A stretch of DNA of 47,145 nt, taken from positions 1 through 47,145 of the forward strand of contig NZ_SLWK01000020.1 of the NCBI RefSeq assembly GCF_004345615.1, written 5' to 3'. This DNA comes from Natronoflexus pectinivorans. GTDB lineage: Bacteria; Bacteroidota; Bacteroidia; Bacteroidales; Marinilabiliaceae. The first letter of the stretch is position 1. Every line of letters begins with the position of its first letter. The translations under genes were made by a program, and so were the position numbers. The notes under the pieces are model-generated. The model was not told the DNA's origin and did not search any database. It worked only from the letters and a program-made list of their open reading frames with translations. Shown here piece after piece: positions 7,576 through 17,979 of this stretch.

Positions 7576-8919
7576 CTATTTTTTTTCGACCAGTTGATTT
7601 AAATACACTTCAATGTTTGTGTATTTTGAACATAAGTCGTATTGGTTATGATCATTGGGATTATTGGGATCCAAACCGTTGGCAATTTCCCATGCATCGG
7701 GCATGCCGTCTCCATCAGAATCTAATAATGGTTCTGAATATTGAAATTCAGGCCATCCTCCAACTTCGTTCTGGCTGTTTATGATTCCTCCTTCACCAAA
7801 AGTTGTCATGCCATATTTTACCTCTTTAATAATTCTTGAGTCAATAGTATCTCTTACATTACTGACCCCGGCGTATTTCAAAACAGCTTTAAAGGCTGTT
7901 TCTGTATCTCTTATTTGGTAATCCGACACAGAAAAGGCTTCATATACAATCAGTTCTTCAAGAGGCCCTCCGCGTTGCGTGCTAACTGCCAAAGTATTAT
8001 CTTTTGAGGCTTCTTTATTACCGTAAACAATATTTCCTGAAAGATAGAATTTTCCGATGGGAGTGTAGGGTTCAAGTATAATTGATAATTCACTTCTGTT
8101 TGTTGCAGGTCCTGGTTTAAAATAGTTATTTATGATGTTATAGTGTCCTTCTTCTCCTCCGTACGCAGCTTTATTTCCCCAGTTGTAAATCACATTGTTT
8201 ACAAATTCGACCAGTTCCTGCTGACCTTTTTTCAGGCTTCGTCCACCCTGAAACCGAGGGTTTCTGCTGCTGTGATGAGCCAAAAGATTATGATGGAATG
8301 TTGCTTTATTTCCACCCCATATACCCCCATATCCATGTTCTCCTTTTGAATGGTGCGAGTCGTTGAGACTTTCGCTGATGATGCACCATTGCACGGTTAA
8401 ATTCTCAATATTGTATGGAGAAAATACTTCGTCAGTTCCCCAACTCATGCTGCAATGATCTATTATGATGTCTTTATGTCGCATGGTGGTTAGGGCATCT
8501 TGTTCAATCGGGTATATATCGCCCGGGCGCATTCTCAGATATCTGAATATCACATTATCTGCGTTGATTCGGAGTCCATGTCCTTTTATACAAATACCCT
8601 CACCGGGAGCCGATTGTCCGGCAATTGTCAAATTGCCGTGATTGATATTGAGAGGACTTTTCAGATGGATGTTTCCTGATACGGCAAACACAATAATTCT
8701 TGGCTCTTGCAGATTAACACCATATCTAAAACTCCCTGGCCCGTCATCTTCTAAATTTGTAACTACGTACACCATTCCACCTCTTCCGCCGGTTGTGTAT
8801 TTTCCTGCCCCTTCGGCGCCAGGAAAAGCTGGTGTGTTATTGATTCGTTCACTGTTTGATACAGAGCATGCCGATATAATGATTAAAACAGTTAGGATCA
8901 ATTTCGTATTTAAATTCAT
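7576..8919 (-). CDS. Pectate lyase, polysaccharide lyase family 1, lipoprotein
   Basis: The 447-residue product starts at the ATG at 8919, giving MNLNTK and a lipobox ending at C18; a longer reading to 8943 would bury the signal. Family 1 pectate lyases cleave polygalacturonate by calcium-dependent beta-elimination. Visible family features are the N-terminal PAFPGAEGAGKYTTGG block, IIDHCSMSWGTDE (calcium-binding and active-site acids), HGYGGIWGG, and the catalytic arginine region SSRNPRF. The C-terminus has an acidic DSDGDGMPDAWE segment typical of calcium-binding thrombospondin-type repeats, then a short amphipathic tail. It is the last gene of the pectin operon, 108 bp after a paralogous lyase, and is followed by a terminator. 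The lipid anchor suggests surface or periplasmic location. Confidence 0.92.
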   Translation of the reverse strand: MNLNTKLILTVLIIISACSVSNSERINNTPAFPGAEGAGKYTTGGRGGMVYVVTNLEDDGPGSFRYGVNLQEPRIIVFAVSGNIHLKSPLNINHGNLTIAGQSAPGEGICIKGHGLRINADNVIFRYLRMRPGDIYPIEQDALTTMRHKDIIIDHCSMSWGTDEVFSPYNIENLTVQWCIISESLNDSHHSKGEHGYGGIWGGNKATFHHNLLAHHSSRNPRFQGGRSLKKGQQELVEFVNNVIYNWGNKAAYGGEEGHYNIINNYFKPGPATNRSELSIILEPYTPIGKFYLSGNIVYGNKEASKDNTLAVSTQRGGPLEELIVYEAFSVSDYQIRDTETAFKAVLKYAGVSNVRDTIDSRIIKEVKYGMTTFGEGGIINSQNEVGGWPEFQYSEPLLDSDGDGMPDAWEIANGLDPNNPNDHNQYDLCSKYTNIEVYLNQLVEKK

Positions 8920-9027
8920 TTCTGCGTGTTTTAACGAGATCAAATAATCAACACAAATCGTGTTGTTATTTTACTCTATTGGTTAATACTACCAGATATA
9001 GGAGCCATGTAAATTGATGTATAATTA

Positions 9028-10455
9028 CTACTCTGTCCCGGTTCCACCAAAGCCGATTTTTTCGTAAACGATGCTGTTAAGATAAACTTCGAGGTTTGTG
9101 TATTTAGGGCTTAAAATGTATCTTCTTCCGTCGGTTGGATCATTTGGATCCAGTCCGTTTGCAATTTCCCACTCATCGGGTATTCCGTCGCCGTCGGTAT
9201 CAATAGGTGCATCAGCAGTTGATAATTGTGGCCATCCTCCAACATCTTCTTGTGTGTCAATAATTCCAGAGTTTGAACCCCATGAACCTCCAAAGGTGGC
9301 AGTGCCGTTACGCACCTCTTCAATAATGCGGTTATCCACTGCGTCACGCGACAGGCTCATGCCTGCATGTTCCAGTACAAGTTCATACGCTTCTTCTGCC
9401 GAACGAATTGTTACGGGATAGATTTCGAAAGGGTTTTCTACTTTCAGGTTGTCAAGTGAACCTCCATGTTTCAGGTCAACGCCTAACCAATTATTTTCTG
9501 ATACATTGTGATAACCATCCACGTAATTTCCTGATATGTAAAACCGCCCATAATCGGTACCCCGGTACGCTTCAAAAATACGACTGCGATGGCTGTTGGT
9601 GGCAGGGCCTGCTTTGTAATAGTTATTTATGATGTTGTATTCACCATCTTCCCCTCCGTAGGCAGAATTATCTCCCCAATTATATATCACATTATTAATC
9701 ATTTCAGCTCTTTCGCTAAGGATGCCGTCGCGCACTCCATAAAATCTGGGATTTCGGCTTTTATGGTGTGCAAGAAGATTGTTATGAAATGAGGCATTAT
9801 TTCCACCCCACAAACCGCCGTATCCATGTGCCCCCTTATCGTGAACCGATTCGTTAAGGCTTTCGGCAATCAAGCACCACTGCATGGTAAAGTTTTCGTT
9901 GTCATAGAATGAAGCACATTCATCGGTGCTCCAACTCATTGAACAATGATCTATGATTACATTTTTTCTTCTTCTGCCCCAAATGGCATCATCTTCTGTA
10001 GCTGTTTCATCACCAAGTCTGAAACGCAAAAAGCGGATGATGACGTTATCGGCATCTACCATTACTGTGTAATCTCTTATGGTAATTCCATCGCCAGGTG
10101 CAGTTTGACCAGCGATGGTTAAATTTCCGTTGGTTATTCTGAGGTTGCGGGTTAATTTTATTTCTCCACTTACTGCAAATACAATTGTGCGTGGTTCATT
10201 TTGCATAACGGCATGGCGAAGTGTGCCAGCTTCAAAAGTATCTTCCAGAGATGTGACGGTATATACTCTGCCACCTGCACCTCCTGTAGTGTACATGCCA
10301 CCTCCCTCGGCACCTGGAAAAGCGGGGATGGATGAACGGTCAGGCGTAGGGAAACCAATGATTTCATCATCATTTTTTTCAGACTCTGATTCTTTTGAGC
10401 AACTAATAAATATTAATAATAGCGTTGCTGGTAATAAAAAGAACAACTTCTTCAT
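9028..10455 (-). CDS. Pectate lyase, polysaccharide lyase family 1, lipoprotein (second copy)
   Basis: Start at 10455 (MKKLFF) gives 475 residues with a lipobox cysteine at C19; an alternative ATG two codons earlier is possible. It shares the architecture of the neighbouring downstream lyase: PAFPGAEGGGMYTTGG, IIDHCSMSWSTDE, HGYGGLWGG, SRNPRF and a terminal DTDGDGIPDEWE calcium-binding segment. The two were probably created by tandem duplication followed by divergence. Having two anchored PL1 enzymes suggests different chain lengths or methylation preferences, or surface versus periplasmic placement; sequence alone does not decide. It lies 73 bp after the beta-helix lipoprotein gene in the same operon. 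Confidence 0.92.
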   Translation of the reverse strand: MKKLFFLLPATLLLIFISCSKESESEKNDDEIIGFPTPDRSSIPAFPGAEGGGMYTTGGAGGRVYTVTSLEDTFEAGTLRHAVMQNEPRTIVFAVSGEIKLTRNLRITNGNLTIAGQTAPGDGITIRDYTVMVDADNVIIRFLRFRLGDETATEDDAIWGRRRKNVIIDHCSMSWSTDECASFYDNENFTMQWCLIAESLNESVHDKGAHGYGGLWGGNNASFHNNLLAHHKSRNPRFYGVRDGILSERAEMINNVIYNWGDNSAYGGEDGEYNIINNYYKAGPATNSHRSRIFEAYRGTDYGRFYISGNYVDGYHNVSENNWLGVDLKHGGSLDNLKVENPFEIYPVTIRSAEEAYELVLEHAGMSLSRDAVDNRIIEEVRNGTATFGGSWGSNSGIIDTQEDVGGWPQLSTADAPIDTDGDGIPDEWEIANGLDPNDPTDGRRYILSPKYTNLEVYLNSIVYEKIGFGGTGTE

Positions 10456-10528
10456 ATCCAATCTTTAAATAATGAATAATTGAGGGACAACATGTGTTGT
10501 CCCTCAATTTGGTTAATTTGATGGTAAT

Positions 10529-12118
10529 TTATGGAATCCAACGAGGATCGCCGATACGGTAGAAGATCAGGTCTTCATTGGATATCGTAAAGTTACCATT
10601 TTCAGGATCTGCAAACCCTGGGTTCAATTCTGTGTAATTCCAACGATCGTATACTGTAATCTCGTCATTGGTCAGATTTGGAGCGTTGAAATAGTTATTT
10701 CCATCCATTCCAACAACTGTTGTCGCTGACTGATTAGAGTAGGTTCCGACAATATTTGCAAAAATGTTTTTACGAACATAGATTTCATGATTCGCCAATC
10801 TCACATAAAGAATCCTTCTCGTTGATCCCTCCTGTGTGATAACATTATAGAAAGTGTTATTTTCTATGGTGATAATGGCGGTGTTGTCCCCTGAGAAAGC
10901 AGCAGCATTGTCCATTCTTATCACATCCCGGTTAACAACACTGTTGTAAACTGTGTTGTTTTTGAAATCAAATACTTTAGTCATACCGTTTCTAAAGTCA
11001 ATGAAATCTCCACCCTCGGTTACAATGTCTGAATAGATGGTGCCTGTAATTGATACAGATTCAATCAATACAGCATTACTTGCGTAAAAGACTCCTTTGA
11101 CGTAGTTTTTGATTTCACAACCTTCAATAATTGCATTTCCATAGGTCTCTCCGGCTCCAAGCACCTCGTCATAGATGATGGTTTGGTTACCGTCTGGTGC
11201 AGTTTCTCCATCAAGAATAAGGTCTTTTAGTCTAAATCCTGCACCTCCGCTAATTCTGAATACAACACCATTAATCACTGGCTTTTCAAACGGCCTTACA
11301 GCAATAATTCCAATGGTTTTACTGATGTGGATGTTCGCATCAACTTGGTATTCGCCTGGCATTAATGCAAATACATCTCCTTCTTCAGCCGCCTCAATGA
11401 TCTCCTTGAGGTTATCACCGGGCTCAACCAATATTGCATCACCAATATCGATTAAGGTTGTGAAATTATGTGTGCCTCTTGTGCTGCCATTGTTTACCAG
11501 ACGAAGGAAATACCCTGTTTCGCTGTTCAAACCAGTCAGGGTTATTTCACCTGCTTCAATGTGCTCTTGTGTTACTTCAAAAGTCAACTCATTTGTTCCA
11601 TCAAACAGTACAACGCTGGTAGCTACTTCTCCTGCAGGCCATCTAAGAATAAATGTTGTAGCACCTATATCGTCCGGTTGAATTGCACTCAGAATTTGTT
11701 CTGTGCCGGTTGTAAATAATGCTTCAATCCACTTTGATTCTAAAATGGATTCACCCACAGCCTTTACTCTTACAGAATATGTGGTTTCACCTGCAAAACC
11801 GGGAACAGTGTATGGTAGTTGGCTGTATGTTATTCCTTCAACTGTTTTGGTTGGAGAACCGGAAAACTCCGGTTCTTCAATGTCTGAATTTTCATTTTGA
11901 AAGAACTCAACGGTATAGCTGGTTGCTTTGTTTACAGCTTTCCAGCTTAATCGTGCAGATGTTTGATTGATAATTCGTACTTCCAGGTCAACCGGAGAGA
12001 ATAACCGGCTGACATTTATTTCAGTTATTTCGGGATCAATGTCGTCGGAACAACTTCCAAAAGACGCCGTTGCGATTAATCCCAAAAAATATGCGGATAA
12101 TTTAATTAATCTCTTCAT
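10529..12118 (-). CDS. Surface lipoprotein: fibronectin III plus beta-helix (DUF4957/DUF5123-like)
   Basis: The 529-residue lipoprotein (lipobox cysteine C23) has two fibronectin type III-like domains (about 40-140 and 145-220), then a right-handed beta-helix region (about 225-470) starting at a typical ILVEPGDNLKEIIEAAEEGD entry. The C-terminus (AEXNPGFADPENGNFTI-like, then DPRW) resembles DUF5123. Proteins with this order are regular members of pectin utilisation loci, at the position where SusE/SusF-type glycan-binding proteins occur. The role could be pectin binding or a polysaccharide lyase; I see no assured catalytic set. A small hairpin (12212-12226) lies in the 118-bp gap behind susD and could affect expression of the distal genes. 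Confidence 0.78.
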   Translation of the reverse strand: MKRLIKLSAYFLGLIATASFGSCSDDIDPEITEINVSRLFSPVDLEVRIINQTSARLSWKAVNKATSYTVEFFQNENSDIEEPEFSGSPTKTVEGITYSQLPYTVPGFAGETTYSVRVKAVGESILESKWIEALFTTGTEQILSAIQPDDIGATTFILRWPAGEVATSVVLFDGTNELTFEVTQEHIEAGEITLTGLNSETGYFLRLVNNGSTRGTHNFTTLIDIGDAILVEPGDNLKEIIEAAEEGDVFALMPGEYQVDANIHISKTIGIIAVRPFEKPVINGVVFRISGGAGFRLKDLILDGETAPDGNQTIIYDEVLGAGETYGNAIIEGCEIKNYVKGVFYASNAVLIESVSITGTIYSDIVTEGGDFIDFRNGMTKVFDFKNNTVYNSVVNRDVIRMDNAAAFSGDNTAIITIENNTFYNVITQEGSTRRILYVRLANHEIYVRKNIFANIVGTYSNQSATTVVGMDGNNYFNAPNLTNDEITVYDRWNYTELNPGFADPENGNFTISNEDLIFYRIGDPRWIP

Positions 12119-12236
12119 TATTTTTTGATTTTATGGTTCATTTAATTTTTGCTGTTTGCAAATCAAAGTACTTTGTTTTCAACATGTTTTATGATCGGCA
12201 TCACAGCCACCTTGGTTTTCAACCAAAGCGTAAATA

Positions 12237-14030
12237 TTAGAAATTAAACCCGTCATTGTTAAGCATCCCGTTACTGGTTTCGATAAATACTTGCCATATT
12301 GGCCAGTACTGTTGTAAATCGGGGTCGCGTAAAAACAGTGCGTTCCAGAATGTTGATTGTTCCGTTGATGAGGTTATGACCCATGATTTGTTTGATTCAA
12401 AGCCAAGGCTTTGTCCAATTTCGTCGGTATCACCATAATTCAAACCATAAATGATAACAGTTTCACCATCTTCAGCAGTTTCATAATAGATTCTTTCTGG
12501 TAAGTCGGCATATTTACCTTCACGAGCTTCAAGTTGCATCAGCTTCTCTCTTGCTTCATGAAGTTTGGTGCTTAACATATTCCAACGGATAAGATCTTGT
12601 TTACGTAGCATTTCCCCTGCAAACTCAAGAGCTCTTTCGTCAACAATTGCATTAAAGAACGCCTCTTTGCTGGTTGTTACCTGCGACATAAAGTCATCAA
12701 CCAAATCCGGGTGATCAGGGAAAGCTCGCTCACGTACCTCTCTTAAGTATGGAGCTGCCTCCTGTGGACCGTCAAGGGCGTTGATGGCTTCAGCTGCCAT
12801 TAAAAGAATGTCAGAATAGCGCATCACTAACCAGTTTAACCCGTCATCGTTAGTTGAAGTTACGCGGCGTCCTGCTTCTTCAAATAACCACTCATAACGA
12901 TATTTTCCAAACATCCATCGTCCGTTGTTGGTAGGAACTTGTATTCCGTTTGTCCATTCATAAGGTATACATGTTACATCACGACGAACATCATTTACGT
13001 CATACTCGTAAAACAGTATTGGATTGGGACCATTGGTTCCACCTCTGGCTTGTGCAGTATATTTGTTCGCATTTGTATGTCTTACTCCATTCTCAAAGAT
13101 AACACGACCGCGACCCTCACTGAATGGTATTTCCCAAAGGATCTCTCTCCCTGCAACAAAATCCTCACGGTGTAAAGATCTGAATACCCCCTCAAAAGTT
13201 TCGAGTTGTGCAGTTCCGCTGTTGATTACGTCAAGACACTCTTTTTTAACGATTTCGTACATTTTATCCGGAGATAGCTCCTGGTATATGCTTCTGCGAA
13301 TTGTACCATCCATACGTTGGGCATATCCGCCAGCCATTAAAGCAACGCGAGCTCGTAAACCTTTAACAAATGCTTTGTTAATTCTTTCAGTTGTCCGAGT
13401 TGCAGCTGTTTCATTTGGCCAGGCTACAAGTTGAGCGGCCTCTTCAAGATCGTCTAATAACTGCATGAAAATGATGTCACGATCTTCACGGGGTAAATAG
13501 AGTGTTGCAGTGGATATTGGTTCAAATCTGGCAGGAACATCACCCCAACCCTTTATAAGATCCAAATAAACAAAAGCTCTCAATGTAAGCATCTCTCCCA
13601 GTAATTGAGCCATTCTTGGATTCCTCTCAATATCACCATAGTTACGAATCCCATCGATTGCAATATTCGCTCTCTCAATGGCCTGATAGAACATCGCCCA
13701 GGCGTTGTTCTCAGTATTCATTTGGCTATTGTTTACGTTGGTGCTGTAATTTGTAAGCCTTACTGCTTCATGTGCAACGTCTCTTAGCCCATTTCGTACT
13801 TCTATGTCTGTATTGAGACCATACAACCCAAGGAATCTTCCTCTGTAGGCGTTTGTTTCACCAAAGGAGTGGATTATTGCAGCCATTGCTCCTTCTGTCA
13901 AACTGGGATCTGAAAAGATCACTGATGGTTCCAGAGATGATTTTGCCGGAGTGTCCAGTGTATCATCGCAGGAGCTTATCACCAACACAAGTGATAAGAT
14001 GATTGATATATTAAAAAATAACTTTTTCAT
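12237..14030 (-). CDS. SusD/RagB-family glycan-binding outer-membrane lipoprotein
   Basis: The 597-residue product has a lipobox at C21 and the all-helical SusD fold with TPR-like regions. Typical SusD features include the KAFVKGLRARVALMAGG segment and the C-terminal RDPDLQQYWPI region. SusD proteins cap the SusC channel on the cell surface and deliver oligosaccharides to it. It lies 72 bp after the SusC gene on the same strand and is followed by the beta-helix lipoprotein and two pectate lyases, so the expected ligand is a pectin-derived oligogalacturonide. The length is slightly above the usual 500-560 residues. Confidence 0.93.
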   Translation of the reverse strand: MKKLFFNISIILSLVLVISSCDDTLDTPAKSSLEPSVIFSDPSLTEGAMAAIIHSFGETNAYRGRFLGLYGLNTDIEVRNGLRDVAHEAVRLTNYSTNVNNSQMNTENNAWAMFYQAIERANIAIDGIRNYGDIERNPRMAQLLGEMLTLRAFVYLDLIKGWGDVPARFEPISTATLYLPREDRDIIFMQLLDDLEEAAQLVAWPNETAATRTTERINKAFVKGLRARVALMAGGYAQRMDGTIRRSIYQELSPDKMYEIVKKECLDVINSGTAQLETFEGVFRSLHREDFVAGREILWEIPFSEGRGRVIFENGVRHTNANKYTAQARGGTNGPNPILFYEYDVNDVRRDVTCIPYEWTNGIQVPTNNGRWMFGKYRYEWLFEEAGRRVTSTNDDGLNWLVMRYSDILLMAAEAINALDGPQEAAPYLREVRERAFPDHPDLVDDFMSQVTTSKEAFFNAIVDERALEFAGEMLRKQDLIRWNMLSTKLHEAREKLMQLEAREGKYADLPERIYYETAEDGETVIIYGLNYGDTDEIGQSLGFESNKSWVITSSTEQSTFWNALFLRDPDLQQYWPIWQVFIETSNGMLNNDGFNF

Positions 14031-14102
14031 TGTATTATTTATTTAAGCGTCAATTGATACTTCAATATTTTTCTATTATATGAATTTCTCCCTTTTGTTG
14101 AT

Positions 14103-17100
14103 TTAGAAACTCAGGTTCATCCCGAATACAATTGAACGGCTTCTTGGATAAGCAGAATAATCTACCCCTGGCGTTAATGGCGTTCTCCTTCTGGTTGATA
14201 CCTCAGGATCAAATCCGGTATAGTTAGTCCAGGTGTATAAGTTATAACCACTTACATAAAACCTTAAATTTTGAACGTTTACTCTGTTTACGATATCTCT
14301 TGGAAGAGTGTAGCCTAGTGTCAGGGTATTAAGTCTTAGAAAAGACCCATCTTCTACGGCCCAGTCAGAGAATACGAATCGAGGCATATATGGCGACCAC
14401 ATGGTTGTATTAGCATTCATTGCAGCCAATTCAGCCGGATCATTACTAATCGTTCCGTCGGGTAGTAGATTGGTCCATCTTTTGCCATCTTCCATCATCG
14501 TAATCATATTACGTGAATGGTATTTGCTGGTTGAGGTATATTCAACTTTGTTTGCATTATATACATCATTGCCATAGCTCCAGTTGAAAGCTGCTGACAA
14601 GTCAAAACCATAAGCTCTTGCATTTAGAGTGATACCACCGGTGTGCAATGGATTGGCATCCCCAATAATGGTTCTGTCATCCAGGTTTACCACGTTGTCT
14701 TCATCAGGGTTTAGGTTGAGTAGTTTTTTGGTACCGGGGCGAATTGTGCCTACTACTGAGCTTGCGTTAGGTACACCTTCTCTTAGAACCCATTCACCGT
14801 TAAAGTATCCTTCAAAGTCAGAAACTTCATAGCGTCCATCACTGATATATCCGTACATTTTCCCTACGGAACCTCCAACCTGTATCACATAGTCTGCTGG
14901 AATTTCAGTAGACGCCCAGCCTGATGACTGTTCAAAGTTCTCCATTAATCCAAGTGACTTGATTTCGTTTTTATTGAAACCAATGTTTCCACTAACTGAA
15001 AATCCGTAGTTTGGCCTATCGATAGCAACCCAATTTATGGAGGCTTCAAAACCTCTGTTCTCTGTCTCACCCATATTTCTGTATTGGTCGATATAACCTG
15101 TGCCTGGAATCGGGAAACGCATTAACAAATCTTGGGTTGTATTTATATAAGCTTCAAACGAACCGTTGATTCGACCTCTTAACATTGTATAATCTAAACC
15201 AAGGTTTCTTGTAATGGTGGTCTCCCATTTTAAATCCGGATTAGCAAGAGTTCTTGAAGGTGCCCAATAACTGTCGTAGTTATTAACCCAGGTGGTTGTA
15301 CTTACAGCCATAGATTGTACTATTTGCCCGGATGGGATGTTATTGTTTCCGGCTGTACCATAGCTGAATCTGATTTTAAGGTCGTCTAACCAATCTCGTG
15401 TGTTTTCGAAAAAGATTTCATCAGAAATCCTCCAGGCAAATGCAGCAGATGGAAAATACCCCCATTTGTTCCCATCTCCGAATTTTGAGGAACCGTCTGC
15501 TCTGAAAGTTGCGCTGAATAGGTATCTTCCCATGTAGTCGTAATTAGCTCTACCAAAGAAAGAAAGCAGGATGTCATCAGGTGAGAGATGGTTGGTAATT
15601 GAGTTTGCTGATCCCTGTGCAGAGAGCTTTGAAGCTTCTGAAAAACCGAAAGTAGATGGGAATCCATGAACTACGGTATTATGAGACTCTTGTTCGCGGA
15701 TGATATACTCCTGACCGGCTAGCACATTTACCCTATGATCGCTGGGAAGAATATTCCTGAAATTGTAATTTACAGTATTGGTGTTTCTAAATGTTTGTCG
15801 TGATTGTTTATTGAAAACAATCGCTGGCTTGTTTTGATTTTCACCCGACGGAACATTTTTTACATAATAAGTTGACGGGCCATAGAAACGATCGTCTACG
15901 CTTCTAAAGTCATCCAATCCTACATCTGATTTAATAGTCAAGTTGTCAATGACTTCCCATGCAACGCTTGCATTCAGATTATATGCAACTCGGTTTTGGT
16001 ATCTGTCATTGTCTCTGAGTGATTCCATTGGGTGTGTCAACAAGAAATCAGGATCAGTTTCCTCTGCATCAGTCAAACCTGAAACAGGAAATGGAGGATA
16101 AATCATGGCAAACTTCAATCGGGAATCTGCTGAAGAAACTTCGTTTTGTTCGTTAGCTCCACCACCATTTATCTCTGTGTTGGCATACCTGAAGGACAGG
16201 TCTATCGTTATTCTGTCGTTTGGGCGATTTGTCATATTAAACGAAAGATTGTCCCTGTTGAAATTGGACATTTGCATAATGGCTCTGTCATACATGTGGG
16301 CATAACTTAAAGCATATGTCGTTTTTTCAGTACCACCGGTTAAACTAACGTTATGATTAAAAGTAAAGCCTGTTCGTCCAAATATCTGATTCTGATAGTC
16401 GTTTGGCTGTACTTCTTGGTAAAGATCTAAGTCTTGAAAGTTTCCGTAAATATTGTTGTATCTACGCATGTCGTTTGCCAGTAAAGCTCTCTCATACTGC
16501 CATTTAGTAAAATCATATGGAGAAAGAACATCGAGTGTGTTGGCGATTCTTTTCCAGGCAGTATAGGCATTGTAATTGACAGTCATTCTTCCTTCTCTTC
16601 CACGTTTGGTGGTAATAATTATTACACCATTGGCGCCTCTGGAGCCATAAATAGCAGTTGAGGAAGCATCTTTTAGTACATCAACGGACTCAATATCAGC
16701 AGATGAGATGTCTGAAATGGATTCGACCGGAAATCCATCAACAATAAAGAGAGGACTGTTGTCGCCTGTAATTGAACCTCCACCTCTAACTCTGATTCTG
16801 ATTTCTGCATCAGGAGATCCTTCTGTGGCTGCTATTTGCACACCTGCTAATTTTCCGGTGATGGCTTCTGTTATATTACTAACAGGAATAGCCTGCAGAG
16901 CATCACCCGAAACAGAAGCAACCGAACCAGTTATGTCTCTTCTCTGAACCGTTCCATAACCTATTGCCACAACTTCATCTAATCCAAAAGAGCTTTCGGC
17001 TAGAACTACATTTATTTGACTTTGATTGTTTACTGCTATCTCCCTTTCATCAAAACCAATGAATCGGAATACGAGCACCGCATTTACTGCGTCGGGTACC

Positions 17101-17300
17101 TGCAATTGGTAGTTTCCGTCAATATCGGTAACCGTGCCGATTGTAGATCCTTTAACTATAATGTTTACTCCAGGTAGCGGAAACCCTTGGCTGTCTTCCA
17201 CTTTTCCCTGAACCAGAATGCTTCCTTGTGCCATAAGAGCGAGTCCAAAACTCCAAAGGCTCATAACGAATAGCATTTTAATTAAATTTTGCTTTTTCAT
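14103..17300 (-). CDS. SusC/RagA-family TonB-dependent outer-membrane receptor
   Basis: The 1065-residue protein begins with a signal peptide (about 1-25), then a carboxypeptidase-D-like regulatory domain (about 29-105; GFPLPGVNIIVKGSTIGT), the SusC-typical LDEVVAIGYGTVQRRD segment, a plug domain (about 120-225) with the SSTAIYGSRGANGVI motif, and a beta-barrel ending in an aromatic residue (F). It should import oligogalacturonides with energy from TonB. It lacks the extra N-terminal domain that signals to anti-sigma factors, so it is probably not itself a trans-envelope signaller. It heads the five-gene pectin operon. The long upstream region carries two small-RNA-like units on the same strand. 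Confidence 0.94.
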   Translation of the reverse strand: MKKQNLIKMLFVMSLWSFGLALMAQGSILVQGKVEDSQGFPLPGVNIIVKGSTIGTVTDIDGNYQLQVPDAVNAVLVFRFIGFDEREIAVNNQSQINVVLAESSFGLDEVVAIGYGTVQRRDITGSVASVSGDALQAIPVSNITEAITGKLAGVQIAATEGSPDAEIRIRVRGGGSITGDNSPLFIVDGFPVESISDISSADIESVDVLKDASSTAIYGSRGANGVIIITTKRGREGRMTVNYNAYTAWKRIANTLDVLSPYDFTKWQYERALLANDMRRYNNIYGNFQDLDLYQEVQPNDYQNQIFGRTGFTFNHNVSLTGGTEKTTYALSYAHMYDRAIMQMSNFNRDNLSFNMTNRPNDRITIDLSFRYANTEINGGGANEQNEVSSADSRLKFAMIYPPFPVSGLTDAEETDPDFLLTHPMESLRDNDRYQNRVAYNLNASVAWEVIDNLTIKSDVGLDDFRSVDDRFYGPSTYYVKNVPSGENQNKPAIVFNKQSRQTFRNTNTVNYNFRNILPSDHRVNVLAGQEYIIREQESHNTVVHGFPSTFGFSEASKLSAQGSANSITNHLSPDDILLSFFGRANYDYMGRYLFSATFRADGSSKFGDGNKWGYFPSAAFAWRISDEIFFENTRDWLDDLKIRFSYGTAGNNNIPSGQIVQSMAVSTTTWVNNYDSYWAPSRTLANPDLKWETTITRNLGLDYTMLRGRINGSFEAYINTTQDLLMRFPIPGTGYIDQYRNMGETENRGFEASINWVAIDRPNYGFSVSGNIGFNKNEIKSLGLMENFEQSSGWASTEIPADYVIQVGGSVGKMYGYISDGRYEVSDFEGYFNGEWVLREGVPNASSVVGTIRPGTKKLLNLNPDEDNVVNLDDRTIIGDANPLHTGGITLNARAYGFDLSAAFNWSYGNDVYNANKVEYTSTSKYHSRNMITMMEDGKRWTNLLPDGTISNDPAELAAMNANTTMWSPYMPRFVFSDWAVEDGSFLRLNTLTLGYTLPRDIVNRVNVQNLRFYVSGYNLYTWTNYTGFDPEVSTRRRTPLTPGVDYSAYPRSRSIVFGMNLSF

Positions 17301-17809
17301 AGTTATGTTACTAAAATTAAACAGTGAATGGTTTTTTATCGATTTTGTATTATTCTGTTTCTTATGTGTGCAATATTAAATTTAATGAGTTTTTTTCGGA
17401 TTAATTCTTGTTAACTTTTTGTTTGCAATTTATACACTCTCGTTATTATAGTGGGTAGAAGAATTATCTGAATAACCGTTGCGAATTGACGTTAACATGT
17501 GTTGCGATTTGTCAAAGCATTGTAGGATAGATAGATAGGGTGGAATTTGGTGTTGAGAAGTGTGTATTTTCTATAAGGGGAAAGTGAATTTTATAGACAT
17601 TTTTTACATATGTCTTTTCTATAAGATGTAAGAAGAATGGAATGTTATCAGGAAAATATAGTGAGGATATCAGGAATTAATAGATCAGTCCTCATATTAT
17701 TTACTTAAAGATATGTGATAAAATGTGGTATGTCTTGCTATTGATTTAACAAACACTGGATTTTCTGATTAAAGATAAGAAATCTTTTTCGATTGAAATG
17801 GTGCTAATT

Positions 17810-17906
17810 AAAAACGTCCGGAGATTATCTAAAATCATTCCGGACGTTTTTAACCAAACTTAACCCTAAACTATGAGAAAACTCAATTAGTCAATATTCA
17901 AATAGC
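17810..17906 (-). ncRNA. Small-RNA-like unit A upstream of susC
   Basis: On the minus strand a -7-like box (GCTATTTG, 17899-17906) is followed by about 40 nt and a perfect 13-bp hairpin (arms 17810-17822 and 17839-17851) ending in five T residues. The predicted transcript is about 80 nt. Its middle contains TCATAGTTTAGGG, closely matching unit B. On the plus strand the same segment would read as a hairpin followed by a five-codon ORF (MRKLN). The -7 box is weaker than that of unit B. Confidence 0.45.
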
Positions 17907-17979
17907 ATGCCAATTATTTGTTTGAAACGTCCGAAAATTCATGAAACGAGTCCTGATACATCATAACAAAAAGAATCAT

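Noticed and set aside
11175-11681. 168-codon plus-strand open frame
   Set aside because: It is antisense to the beta-helix lipoprotein gene and has low-complexity Pro/Ser-rich content typical of a shadow frame.
12166-12226. Terminator between susD and the downstream lipoprotein gene
   Set aside because: The small hairpins there lack a T-run on the minus strand, and all five genes are closely spaced, so read-through is more likely.
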